From assembly GCF_001027545.1 (NCBI RefSeq), contig NZ_CP009498.1:124001-188000 (forward strand): DNA of 64,000 nt, in the 5' to 3' direction. Shown here in pieces: positions 56,083-64,000 of the stretch (positions within the stretch are counted from its first letter, which is position 1; every line of letters begins with the position of its first letter). The stretch comes from Endomicrobium proavitum. GTDB taxonomy: Bacteria; Elusimicrobiota; Endomicrobiia; Endomicrobiales; Endomicrobiaceae. Under the pieces are notes generated by a model, which saw only the letters and a list, made by a program, of their open reading frames with translations, had not been told where the DNA came from and did no database searches. Made by a program: the position numbers and the translations under genes.

Positions 56083-56583
56083 TATAGCTTTAAGAAGCGT
56101 TTTGCCAAACTCTTCTGCAGTTTCGTAATTTGCCGCTGTTATAATGTTGCCGTCTGTTTCAACGTTTTTTTTGCTGTAAATTGCTCCGCCTTTTTTTAAG
56201 GCTTCTATTCCGTCAGGGAAAACCGTAGCTTTTTTGCCTTTCAGTATTCCTGCATTTGCAAGTATTGTAGGAGCTATGCAAATTGCGGCTGTAATTTTTT
56301 TATCAGTATAGAAACGGTTTGCAAGTTTTAAAGCGCTGCCGTCTTCAAAAAAAACGCTTGCTCCGCTACCGCCTATGTAAACTATAGCGTTAAAATCTTC
56401 CGGTTTTACGTCTTCAAGAAGAATATCGCTTTTAGCTTTTAAACCGAATTTGCCCGTTATTTCCCCGGTTTTATTGCTTGCCGTAATTACTTTAACTCCG
56501 GCATCTTCAAGAATCTTTTTAGGTATGTCGTATTCTTCGTCTCTGAAAACTTCAGGGGCGGTTATAAAAACTGCTTTTTTCAT
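56059..56583 (-). CDS. DJ-1/PfpI family protein
   Basis: 174 residues, glutamine-amidotransferase-like fold. The N-terminal KKAVFITAPEVFRDEEYDIP, GGSGASVFFED and the nucleophile elbow AAICIAPTILANAG with Cys about 100 are typical. Relatives act as chaperones, deglycases or stress proteins; here the residue after the Cys is Ile, not His, so protease activity is unlikely. It sits 10 bases downstream of the cyclophilin gene in the same direction and ends in a bidirectional terminator. Confidence 0.85.
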   Translation of the reverse strand: MKKAVFITAPEVFRDEEYDIPKKILEDAGVKVITASNKTGEITGKFGLKAKSDILLEDVKPEDFNAIVYIGGSGASVFFEDGSALKLANRFYTDKKITAAICIAPTILANAGILKGKKATVFPDGIEALKKGGAIYSKKNVETDGNIITAANYETAEEFGKTLLKAINKEPETF

Positions 56584-56593
56584 AACTGCGTCC

Positions 56594-57208
56594 TTATTTT
56601 TTCTCTATAGTTACGCTTTTCAATATTATAGGTTCTATAGGTTTGTCCGAAAAATCAACTTCGGCTCTTGCAATTTTTTTAACAACTTCAAGGCCTTCTA
56701 CAACTTCTCCGAAAATGGTGTGGTTGCCGTTAAGCCATGGTGTTGAAACTTCGGTTATAAAAAACTGAGATCCGTTTGTGTTGGGACCTGCGTTTGCCAT
56801 TGCCAAAAGTCCGGGTTTGGTAAACTTGAGCGCTGGGTCTATTTCATCTTCAAATTTGTAACCCGGTCCGCCGGTTCCCGTGCCGAGAGGGTCTCCGCCT
56901 TGTATCATAAATTGGGGTATAACTCTGTGGAAAATAAGTCCGTCGTAGAATTTCTTCTTTGTTTGCTTGCCTGTTTTCGGGTCTGTGAACTCTCTTGTTC
57001 CTTCGGCAAGCTCTACGAAATTTGCAACAGTTTTAGGCGCATTTTCGGGAAACAGCTTAATTTTAATGGTTCCGTAAGACGTGTTAAAAATAGCAAACAT
57101 TGCTTTTTTCTCCTTAGAAGCATCTTGTTTTTTTGTCTGCGCAATTGCAGAACCTGCGAATGTAAAACTCAATACGGCTGCAAATAAACATAAGAAATAT
57201 TTTTTCAT
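56594..57208 (-). CDS. Cyclophilin-type peptidyl-prolyl isomerase, exported
   Basis: 204 residues. Signal peptide (hydrophobic to about AGSAIAQ) then a cyclophilin domain with FHRVIPQFMIQGGDPLGTGTGG and MANAGPNTNGSQFFITE, the active-site motifs, and HTIFGEVVEGLEVV near the end. It catalyses proline isomerisation of envelope proteins. ATG 57208 is chosen; a TTG five codons upstream is less likely. There is no Shine-Dalgarno, and the -10 box lies 6 bases before the ATG. Confidence 0.93.
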   Translation of the reverse strand: MKKYFLCLFAAVLSFTFAGSAIAQTKKQDASKEKKAMFAIFNTSYGTIKIKLFPENAPKTVANFVELAEGTREFTDPKTGKQTKKKFYDGLIFHRVIPQFMIQGGDPLGTGTGGPGYKFEDEIDPALKFTKPGLLAMANAGPNTNGSQFFITEVSTPWLNGNHTIFGEVVEGLEVVKKIARAEVDFSDKPIEPIILKSVTIEKK

Positions 57209-57214
57209 TTTTTT

Positions 57215-57243
57215 ATTATACAAATCTATCGCGCATTTTGCAA
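57215..57243 (-). promoter_or_regulatory. Likely leaderless promoter of the cyclophilin gene
   Basis: On the minus strand TTGCAA, 17-base spacer, TATAAT, then 6 As and the ATG. No room for a Shine-Dalgarno. Confidence 0.65.
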
Positions 57244-57260
57244 AAGAGCAAGCCGTTTTA

Positions 57261-57289
57261 TTTCAAAAACGAGCAAATTTTTGTATAAT
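57261..57289 (+). promoter_or_regulatory. Possible valS promoter
   Basis: TATAAT at 57284-57289; the -35 (TTTCAA, 17-base spacer) is weak. It would leave a leader of about 40 bases before valS. Confidence 0.45.
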
Positions 57290-57337
57290 CTACAGATTGT
57301 TTTTTAATATTTTTTATAGTAAAGGAACAAAGGCAAC

Positions 57338-59992
57338 ATGGAAAAAGTTTACGATTCAAAAAGCGTGGAGCAGAAGTGGCGTAAGTATTGGATAGAAAAC
57401 AAAACGTTTTCTGCCGTCTGCGATAAAAATAAAAAACCTTTTACAATAGTTATACCTCCGCCTAACGTTACGGGTTCTCTTCACATGGGGCACGCGTTAA
57501 ACAATACTCTTCAGGACATTATAATAAGGTTTAAAAAACTTTCAGGATTTAATACGCTGTGGGTTCCGGGAACAGACCACGGCGGAATAGCCACGCAAAA
57601 CGTAGTTGAAAAACTTCTCAAAAAAGAAGGTAAAACAAAATACGACCTTGGCAGAGAAAAGTTTTTAGAAACTATGTGGAAGTGGAGAAACGATACCGGC
57701 GACACAATTTTGCAGCAGCTAAAACAGCTTGGCTGCGGTCTTGATTGGGACAGAACCGCTTTTACCATGGATGAAAGCCGCTCAAAATCAGTAAAAAGAG
57801 CTTTTATTGACCTTTTCAATAAAGGTCTTATATACAGAGGCAAAAGGCTTGTAAACTGGTGTCCTCGCTGCGCGACGGCTTTATCCGATATTGAAGTTGA
57901 ATACGCCGACGAAAAAAGCAATTTGTGGCATATAAAATATCCTTTCAGAGATAGCGAGGGTTATGTTATAGTAGCCACAACTCGTCCGGAAACTATGCTT
58001 GGCGATACTGCCGTTGCGGTAAGCCCTGACGATGAAAGATATGCAAACGTTGTCGGACAAACTATAAAACTTCCTATAGTAAACAGGGAAATAAAAATTG
58101 TTTCGGATTATATTGTAGAAAAGTCTTTCGGCACGGGCGCGGTAAAAGTTACGCCGGCTCACGACGCAACGGATAATGAAATATCTAAACGCAATAATCT
58201 TGAAATTATAGAAATTATAGACGCCGACGGAAAAATGATAAACGTTCCGGAAAAATATAAAGGGCTTTCGGTAAAAGATGCAAGACAAGCAGTGGTTAAA
58301 GATTTGGAAGAAGGCGGATTTTTAGTAAAAATTGAAGACTACTCTCATTCGGTGGGAAGATGTTACAGATGTTCTACAACCATAGAACCTTTGATGAGCG
58401 AGCAGTGGTTTTTAAATGTAGGCGACATGTCAAAAAAAGCCGTTTCCGCGGCAAATGAAGAGAAGACAAAATTTTATCCGTCTTCGTGGAAAAAACCTTA
58501 CGTTTTGTGGCTTGAAAATTTAAGGGACTGGTGCATAAGCCGCCAAATTTGGTGGGGGCACAGAATTCCCGTTTATTATTGCGTTGACCAAAAAGGCAAT
58601 AAAAATACAAATTGCAAACCTATAGCAGCCGCGGAAACTCCAAAAGAATGTCCTAATTGCAAGGGAATAAAATTTGTTCAGGATGAAGACGTTTTGGACA
58701 CATGGTTCTCATCGGCGTTGTGGCCTATTAGCGTGTTTAATTGGGGAGAAAATCCGGATAATGAAGATTTAAAATATTTTTATCCTACTTCTGTTTTGGC
58801 TACAGGGCATGAAATTTTGTATTTGTGGGTTGCCAGAATGGTGCAGTTCGGGCTTGAATTTATGAAAGAAGTCCCCTACAGCCATGTTTTTATTCACGGA
58901 ATAGTTCGCGATAAACAGGGCAAGAAAATGTCAAAATCGCTTGGCAACGTTATAGATCCGCTGACAATTATGGAGCAATACGGCACCGACGCGTTAAGGT
59001 TTGCTTTGGCGCAGGCGGCCGCTCCCGGAAGAGATATGCAGATTTCCGACGAGTCGTTTTTAGCCGCAAGAAATTTTGCAAATAAAATATGGAATGCGTC
59101 GCGCTTTATAATAATGAATTTGGAAGGCATTGATAAACTTGATGAAACCGTTAAACCGTCAGAGCTTGCCGACGAATGGATTTTGGCGGAATTTGAAAAC
59201 GCGCGCAAAAAAATAAGCGCCGCTTACGAGTCTTACGATATGGACTGCGCCGCCAGAGAACTTTACGATTTCTTCTGGACAAAATACTGCGACTGGTATA
59301 TAGAACTTTCAAAAATAAGAATGATGTCGGAAGATATTGCCGTTAAAAAACAGGTTCTTTCAATACTTATAAAAATATTAAAATCTGCGTTGCAGCTTAT
59401 GTCGCCGGTAATGCCGTTTATTACGTCTGAAATATGGGAAATTTTAAATAAAAAAGATTCTGCCGTTATTGCGGAAACAACTTTGCAGGACGCTTTTGAA
59501 ATTCCTAATAAAGAATCCGTCGTTGAAAAGATGTCGTTAATTCAGGACGTAATAACAAAAATAAGAACGTTGAGAAGCGAAATGAATATTTCTCCAGCGG
59601 TGCAGGTTGAGGCAATATTTAACATTTCAGACTCGTCAAAAGAAAATATTTTAAAAGATAACGAAAGCTACGTTAAACAGCTTGCAAAAATAAGCGCTGT
59701 AAAAATAGGTAAAAATTTAAAACGCCCTAATAATTCCGCGCTTGCGGTAGCGGGCGGTTTTGAAATATTTTTGCCGCTTGAAGGGCTTATAGATATAGAA
59801 AAAGAAAAGGCAAGACTTGCTAAAGAAATACTTGCTGCCCGTCAGGAAATAGACAGAACTAACGCGAAACTTTCCAATGAAAATTTTATAAAAAGAGCGC
59901 CTGCGGCGGAAGTTGAAAAAATAAATATAAGGCTTAATGAAGCAAAACTTAAAATAGAAAAAATAGAAGAAAGTTTAAAATTTTTAGGATAA
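57338..59992 (+). CDS. valS: Valyl-tRNA synthetase
   Basis: Charges tRNA-Val. 884 residues. Class I motifs: PPPNVTGSLHMGHALN (HIGH) near residues 37-52 and KKMSKSLGNVIDP (KMSKS) near 528. The editing domain with TTRPETMLGDTA and the C-terminal coiled-coil arm (about 815-884, EKEKARLAKEILAARQEI) are present. A Cys cluster (CPNCKG) lies in the insertion. RBS AAAGG and AAAGGC precede the ATG. The autotransporter gene follows after 29 bases. Confidence 0.97.
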   Translation: MEKVYDSKSVEQKWRKYWIENKTFSAVCDKNKKPFTIVIPPPNVTGSLHMGHALNNTLQDIIIRFKKLSGFNTLWVPGTDHGGIATQNVVEKLLKKEGKTKYDLGREKFLETMWKWRNDTGDTILQQLKQLGCGLDWDRTAFTMDESRSKSVKRAFIDLFNKGLIYRGKRLVNWCPRCATALSDIEVEYADEKSNLWHIKYPFRDSEGYVIVATTRPETMLGDTAVAVSPDDERYANVVGQTIKLPIVNREIKIVSDYIVEKSFGTGAVKVTPAHDATDNEISKRNNLEIIEIIDADGKMINVPEKYKGLSVKDARQAVVKDLEEGGFLVKIEDYSHSVGRCYRCSTTIEPLMSEQWFLNVGDMSKKAVSAANEEKTKFYPSSWKKPYVLWLENLRDWCISRQIWWGHRIPVYYCVDQKGNKNTNCKPIAAAETPKECPNCKGIKFVQDEDVLDTWFSSALWPISVFNWGENPDNEDLKYFYPTSVLATGHEILYLWVARMVQFGLEFMKEVPYSHVFIHGIVRDKQGKKMSKSLGNVIDPLTIMEQYGTDALRFALAQAAAPGRDMQISDESFLAARNFANKIWNASRFIIMNLEGIDKLDETVKPSELADEWILAEFENARKKISAAYESYDMDCAARELYDFFWTKYCDWYIELSKIRMMSEDIAVKKQVLSILIKILKSALQLMSPVMPFITSEIWEILNKKDSAVIAETTLQDAFEIPNKESVVEKMSLIQDVITKIRTLRSEMNISPAVQVEAIFNISDSSKENILKDNESYVKQLAKISAVKIGKNLKRPNNSALAVAGGFEIFLPLEGLIDIEKEKARLAKEILAARQEIDRTNAKLSNENFIKRAPAAEVEKINIRLNEAKLKIEKIEESLKFLG

Positions 59993-60021
59993 AATTTAAA
60001 AAATAAATATTGCGGGGTAGT

Positions 60022-63000
60022 ATGAAAAAAATTGTATTAGGCGTTTTTTTATTTCTTGCGGCTGTTTGCGCGTCGTTTGCCGACACGGTTATAGTTGACA
60101 GTTTCACTTATTTTAACGAGTCCGTAGCGGAGGCGGTAACGCCAAGAACCATAGAGCTGTCAACTTCAATAATTGCGGATTCCGCGTTTAATTATCAGGG
60201 CGCTGACGACCTGACAATTTTCGGAAACGGTTTTTTTATTGACGGCGCGGGTTTTGGTCTGTTTGTAAGCACCGGAATCGGAAAAAGCATAACTTTTTCA
60301 AGCGTTACCCTTTTAGGATTTGCAAACTCCGTTGCTGCAGATTCGGACTCTTATTCTTACGGCGGCGCGCTTTACGCAGGCGGTTTTGCAAATATTTTTG
60401 ACGCTGTTTTTACAAGCAATACGGCTATAGCTTACATTACTTCAGGCACTGCGGTTGCATACGGCGGCGCAATTTACAATGCGGGCACAACTACAATTAC
60501 AAATTCTTATTTTGCTTTTAACACAGCCGTAAGCAGCGGCGGAGGGCAGGCTTTTGGCGGCGCAATTTATAACGCTAACGGCTCAACATTATATGTGGTT
60601 GCCAACGGCACAAACACGGTTTTTGAAGGAAATTTTGCAAACGGAAGCAGAAATGCAATTTATAATTCAAGCGAAGCTTTGATATATTTAAACGCAGCAG
60701 CGGGAAGCAGCATTATTTTTAACGACGCAATAAATGGAAACGCGCAGGCGGGGGTTCACGGAGCGGTGCATATTAACAGCAACACAAACTCTCTTCCATA
60801 CGGCGGAGATGTTGTTCTAAATAATTCTTTAATCGCCAACGATATCTATCTATATTCCGGCACATTAAAAGTTGGATTATTTAACGGAGTATCATATTAC
60901 GACAATGTGGCAGAAACTACGGTAACCGTTATCGCTGGTTCAAGAGGTTCAATCGGCGCAAGCGGGCTTGAAAACAGAGGCACGTTGTTTTTAGGAAACG
61001 GTTCTGTGTTAGATATGGCAAACGGAGTAACGGGAGATACGGTTTATATCTCTACGCTTACGGTTGACGGAACGGCTAAAGTTAATATAGATGTAGATCT
61101 TGCAAGCGCCCGCGACGGTTATGTAAGAAATTTAGACATTATAGAATTTCCAAATTTAAATACTGACGGAACCGGAACTCTTGATTTTAGAGGCATAAAA
61201 ATAATCTCTGATTTTACCTCGGGTATAACGACAAATTTTCAGGTTTTTAGATACGACCCTGCAACTGATTTGCTTGCCGGTACGCCGGACTTTTACACAA
61301 ACAGAGGAAGCGCCACTTACTATGTAACAAGGTTTAGCAGTTCTATTTTCAATATCACCCTTGAAAGTTACAATCCTGACGTTTTCCAAAACTTTGTTTC
61401 AACGCAAACGGGAAACCGCGTTTACTGGTCTTCGTCAAGTTATTATACTCCTCTTCTATATAGCGGAGTAGTTAACGATGGCGAACTTTGGATTAACGGC
61501 GGCACGGACGCAAGCAGTAAAACTTTTTCAATAAACGGCGCAAATATAAACAGAATTTTTAATATTAACAGCGACAACGTGGTTTTGGAAATAAACGACA
61601 TAACTCTTTCAAACGGTTTGTCGCCGGCTGGTTCGGCAATTTTGAACTCTTCGGGAACAGTCAGATTGTCAAATGTTACATTTCAAAGCAACGTGGCAAA
61701 ATCTACCGAAGAAATTTCTTATGTCGGCGGCGGCGCGCTTTATAACTCAAGCTATACATATATAGTTAATTCTGCTTTTAACGGAAATTCCGCGGCGGGC
61801 ATAGCTTTCGGCACTGCTGTTGTATCTGCATACGGCGGAGCAATTTACAACGACGTTGGCGCAGAGCTTACTATTATAGATACGTCATTTAAAGATAATT
61901 CGGTTTCAGGCAGCGGCTCTTTGGGCGGAGCAATTTACAACGCCGGAGAAATCAATATCATTACCGCGGGCAGAAATTCAGAGTTTGAGCAGAATTCGGC
62001 GCAGGGAGTTTCAAATGCAATTCATAATGCCGGACATGCAACATTAAATTTAAACGCCGGCGCAGGCGATATTATTTTTAGAAGCAATATCACTTCTTCG
62101 GGAAACGCTAACATTATAAATATTAACGCCAGCTCTACTTCGGTTGCAGGCGCGCCTGTAAACGGCAATGTGTTAATTGCCGCCGATATGTCCGGTTTTG
62201 GAAATATCAACGGGGAAATCGGAAACACTGTAAATTTTTATGCCGGCACGCTTTCTGTTGACAAAGGGGCTGTTTTGTTTGAAAACGCGCAGTTTAATAT
62301 GTATGCCGGTTCAAGACTTAATTTGCAAAACGGATCTTTTGACAGCGTTAAGTTTTCAGATTTTAACTTGTCCGGTTCAGGCGATGCTTTTGTGGGTATA
62401 GACGTAAATTTACATACGCGGCAGTCGGATAATTTTGTTGGCAGCGTTTTAACTGCCGGCGGCGCAAATTTTGTAATAGATAAAATTTCAATATTGGAAG
62501 ACGCGGGCAATCTTGATAAAGTTGTTAATATTCTTATAGCCGACAACGCTAATTTGCAAAACTCCATAACTCTTTCCGACGGCGTAAAAAAACTTATGGG
62601 ACCTATTTTCGTATATGACGTTTCTTACAATAACGGAACGCTGTCGTTTGCATACACTCAAGATTTTAATCCTGCGGTTTTTATAGTTCCCGTTACTATG
62701 TATGTGGGCGGATACGTTGAGCAGCTTAATTCTTATAAACAAACTTTTGACGTTGTTGAAAACAGAGCTCTTGAGAAAACTCAAAGCTCTTTCTGGATAA
62801 GACCATACGGTTACCGCGAAGAAATTAATCTTTATAAAAATCTTAAAGTAACCCATGAAACTTACGGCGCTTTTATAGGATATGACACTCCCGAGTCGGA
62901 ACTTTCGGGACTTAATCTTGCGTTTTCAATATTCGGCGGGCTTAATTCTTCGTCGCAAAAATACGACGGAGCGCATATAGATCAAATCGGCGGTATTGCA

Positions 63001-63570
63001 GGCGCAACGGCTGTATTATACGGGGAAAATTTTTGGACTGCGTTAAGCGCAAACTTGGGCGTAACCAGCGAGCACGGGGAAGGTTCTTACGGCACTGAAA
63101 CTTTTATGATGTACACAAAAGGAATAGCTTCTAAAACAGGGTACACGTTCTCGCTTGATTTTGATAACAAATATAAACTTGTGCCTGCGTTGATGCTTGC
63201 CGCTTCGTTTATAGATATGGCGCCCTTTGGAGAAGATCAAAACGTAACCGTAACATCCGACGGGGTTTATCCCATAACGGTTGAACCTTCCGTAAAATTT
63301 CTTGCCGATGTAAGCGAAGATTTCAGCGCGTATGTAAATTTAAATTTTGTTTATTCTATTCTTAACGACCCTAACTTTAAAGCCAACCATGTAATTTTGC
63401 CGAATTTTTCAATAGACCCTTATGTTCAATACGGATTTGGCTGCGTTAAAAAGCTCAGCGATATTGTAAGCGCAAGAGCCGAGGTTTTTGGAATAAGCGG
63501 CGGCAGAAGCGGCGTTGGCGGACAGCTTAACGTTCAGTTTAAATTGGGCGGCGGCAGCGAGAACAATTAA
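60022..63570 (+). CDS. Pmp-like autotransporter
   Basis: 1182 residues. Signal peptide MKKIVLGVFLFLAAVCASFA. The passenger (about 25-900) contains recurrent GGAIYN/GGALY and F-x-x-N motifs (FTSNTAIAY, FEGNFANG, FKDNSVSG) like chlamydial polymorphic membrane proteins, in two similar halves. The barrel (about 920-1182) starts at SSFWIRPYGYREE and ends VQFKLGGGSENN, close to the normal autotransporter C-terminus. ATG 60022 is preceded by GGGG. Unlike the 30308 locus it has no GACA or G tract and is in frame. It shares a transcription direction with valS and ends 1 base before rdgB, so it may be co-expressed with housekeeping genes. Confidence 0.88.
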   Translation: MKKIVLGVFLFLAAVCASFADTVIVDSFTYFNESVAEAVTPRTIELSTSIIADSAFNYQGADDLTIFGNGFFIDGAGFGLFVSTGIGKSITFSSVTLLGFANSVAADSDSYSYGGALYAGGFANIFDAVFTSNTAIAYITSGTAVAYGGAIYNAGTTTITNSYFAFNTAVSSGGGQAFGGAIYNANGSTLYVVANGTNTVFEGNFANGSRNAIYNSSEALIYLNAAAGSSIIFNDAINGNAQAGVHGAVHINSNTNSLPYGGDVVLNNSLIANDIYLYSGTLKVGLFNGVSYYDNVAETTVTVIAGSRGSIGASGLENRGTLFLGNGSVLDMANGVTGDTVYISTLTVDGTAKVNIDVDLASARDGYVRNLDIIEFPNLNTDGTGTLDFRGIKIISDFTSGITTNFQVFRYDPATDLLAGTPDFYTNRGSATYYVTRFSSSIFNITLESYNPDVFQNFVSTQTGNRVYWSSSSYYTPLLYSGVVNDGELWINGGTDASSKTFSINGANINRIFNINSDNVVLEINDITLSNGLSPAGSAILNSSGTVRLSNVTFQSNVAKSTEEISYVGGGALYNSSYTYIVNSAFNGNSAAGIAFGTAVVSAYGGAIYNDVGAELTIIDTSFKDNSVSGSGSLGGAIYNAGEINIITAGRNSEFEQNSAQGVSNAIHNAGHATLNLNAGAGDIIFRSNITSSGNANIININASSTSVAGAPVNGNVLIAADMSGFGNINGEIGNTVNFYAGTLSVDKGAVLFENAQFNMYAGSRLNLQNGSFDSVKFSDFNLSGSGDAFVGIDVNLHTRQSDNFVGSVLTAGGANFVIDKISILEDAGNLDKVVNILIADNANLQNSITLSDGVKKLMGPIFVYDVSYNNGTLSFAYTQDFNPAVFIVPVTMYVGGYVEQLNSYKQTFDVVENRALEKTQSSFWIRPYGYREEINLYKNLKVTHETYGAFIGYDTPESELSGLNLAFSIFGGLNSSSQKYDGAHIDQIGGIAGATAVLYGENFWTALSANLGVTSEHGEGSYGTETFMMYTKGIASKTGYTFSLDFDNKYKLVPALMLAASFIDMAPFGEDQNVTVTSDGVYPITVEPSVKFLADVSEDFSAYVNLNFVYSILNDPNFKANHVILPNFSIDPYVQYGFGCVKKLSDIVSARAEVFGISGGRSGVGGQLNVQFKLGGGSENN

Positions 63571-63571
63571 A

Positions 63572-64000
63572 ATGATAGACGAAATTATAATAGCTACGGG
63601 CAACAAACACAAAGTTGAAGAGATAAGCGCAATTTTAAAAGATTTAAACATTAAAGTTATCCCCATGTCCGAATTGCAATCTTTTCCGAAAACCGTTGAA
63701 GACGGGGATACTCTTAAAACGAATGCCGAAAAAAAAGCTAAAGAAGCGGCGGCGTTTTTTAAGAAATGGGTTATTGCCGACGACACAGGTCTTGAAGTAG
63801 ATTATTTAAACGGCGCTCCGAGCGTGTATTCGGCAAGATATGCCGGAGAAAATTGTTCTTACGACGATAACAATAAAAAATTATTGGCGGCTCTTAGCGA
63901 TGTTCCTCAAGAAAAAAGAACTGCAAAATTTAAATGCGTTATAGCTGTTGCAAGCCCTGAAGGCAAAACTTATTTTGCAGAAGGTGAAATTTTTGGTATA
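63572..64000 (+). CDS. rdgB: XTP/dITP diphosphatase (RdgB/HAM1), partial at window end
   Basis: Removes non-canonical purine nucleotides such as dITP and XTP. 143 codons are visible, the frame open to the end. IIIATGNKHKVEEI at the start, the catalytic/metal region ADDTGLEVDYLNGAPSVYSA, RYAG and the KFKCVIAVASPEG strand are family marks. ATG 63572 is one base after the autotransporter stop. Confidence 0.96.
   Translation, partial: MIDEIIIATGNKHKVEEISAILKDLNIKVIPMSELQSFPKTVEDGDTLKTNAEKKAKEAAAFFKKWVIADDTGLEVDYLNGAPSVYSARYAGENCSYDDNNKKLLAALSDVPQEKRTAKFKCVIAVASPEGKTYFAEGEIFGI

Overview
The window reads as chromosome of a small-genome, AT-rich, Gram-negative (diderm) anaerobe. Outer-membrane logic is everywhere: Lnt, OmpA-type domains, three autotransporter beta-barrels, and an EnvC/FtsX/CtpA group. 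Gene content, the style of the short intergenic palindromic repeats and the family mix (TIGR03545/TIGR03546-type pair, CpXC protein, M16 pair, AIDA- and Pmp-type autotransporters) fit Elusimicrobiota, most likely an Endomicrobium relative. That placement is inference; no rRNA gene is present.

Layout. 1-7.1 kb: end of secA, lnt, prfB (with the classical programmed +1 frameshift), gap, pgk, secG. 7.1-7.4 kb: tRNA-Gly(GCC) and tRNA-Leu(GAG). 7.4-15.7 kb: surface-adhesin island with a (GACA)17 tract, a small OmpA-domain protein, an iron-cysteine-motif autotransporter heptosyltransferase and its probable substrate, a 1866-residue AIDA-repeat autotransporter whose barrel is followed by an OmpA-type peptidoglycan-binding domain. 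15.7-29.9 kb: alaS, ACT protein, def, tRNA-Arg(CCG), PflA-like radical SAM protein, an M16 peptidase pair, a complete Dpp/Opp-type peptide importer, a CCA/poly(A) nucleotidyltransferase with HD domain, and tRNA-Gly(CCC). 29.9-36.1 kb: second surface island, a (GACA)9 tract followed by a giant Pmp-like repeat autotransporter that is currently out of frame at a G8 homopolymer. 36.2-53.4 kb: housekeeping run (CpXC protein, M50 protease, trpS, scpA/scpB, glgA, ftsX, envC-like, ctpA, tsaD, dus, glgP, gph, TIGR03546/TIGR03545-type pair). 53.5-57.2 kb: copper regulon (copA, csoR, with a CsoR-type operator), then DJ-1/PfpI and cyclophilin on the minus strand. 57.3-64 kb: valS, a third (Pmp-like) autotransporter and the start of rdgB.

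How it fits together. glgA and glgP suggest a glycogen store feeding lower glycolysis (gap, pgk), and the Dpp/Opp system with M16 and M50 proteases suggests peptide use. The most striking theme is surface variation. Two GACA tetranucleotide tracts and one G8 tract sit at the AIDA and Pmp loci, and the G8 tract alone decides whether the Pmp protein carries its barrel. One GACA tract ends in a leader frame whose stop overlaps the Pmp start codon. A second theme is short hairpin repeats that have entered coding sequence: they supply the last 13 residues of RF2 and part of the Pmp signal-peptide region. A third is that several genes have a good TATAAT-type box only 6-9 bases before the start codon and no Shine-Dalgarno, suggesting leaderless mRNAs.
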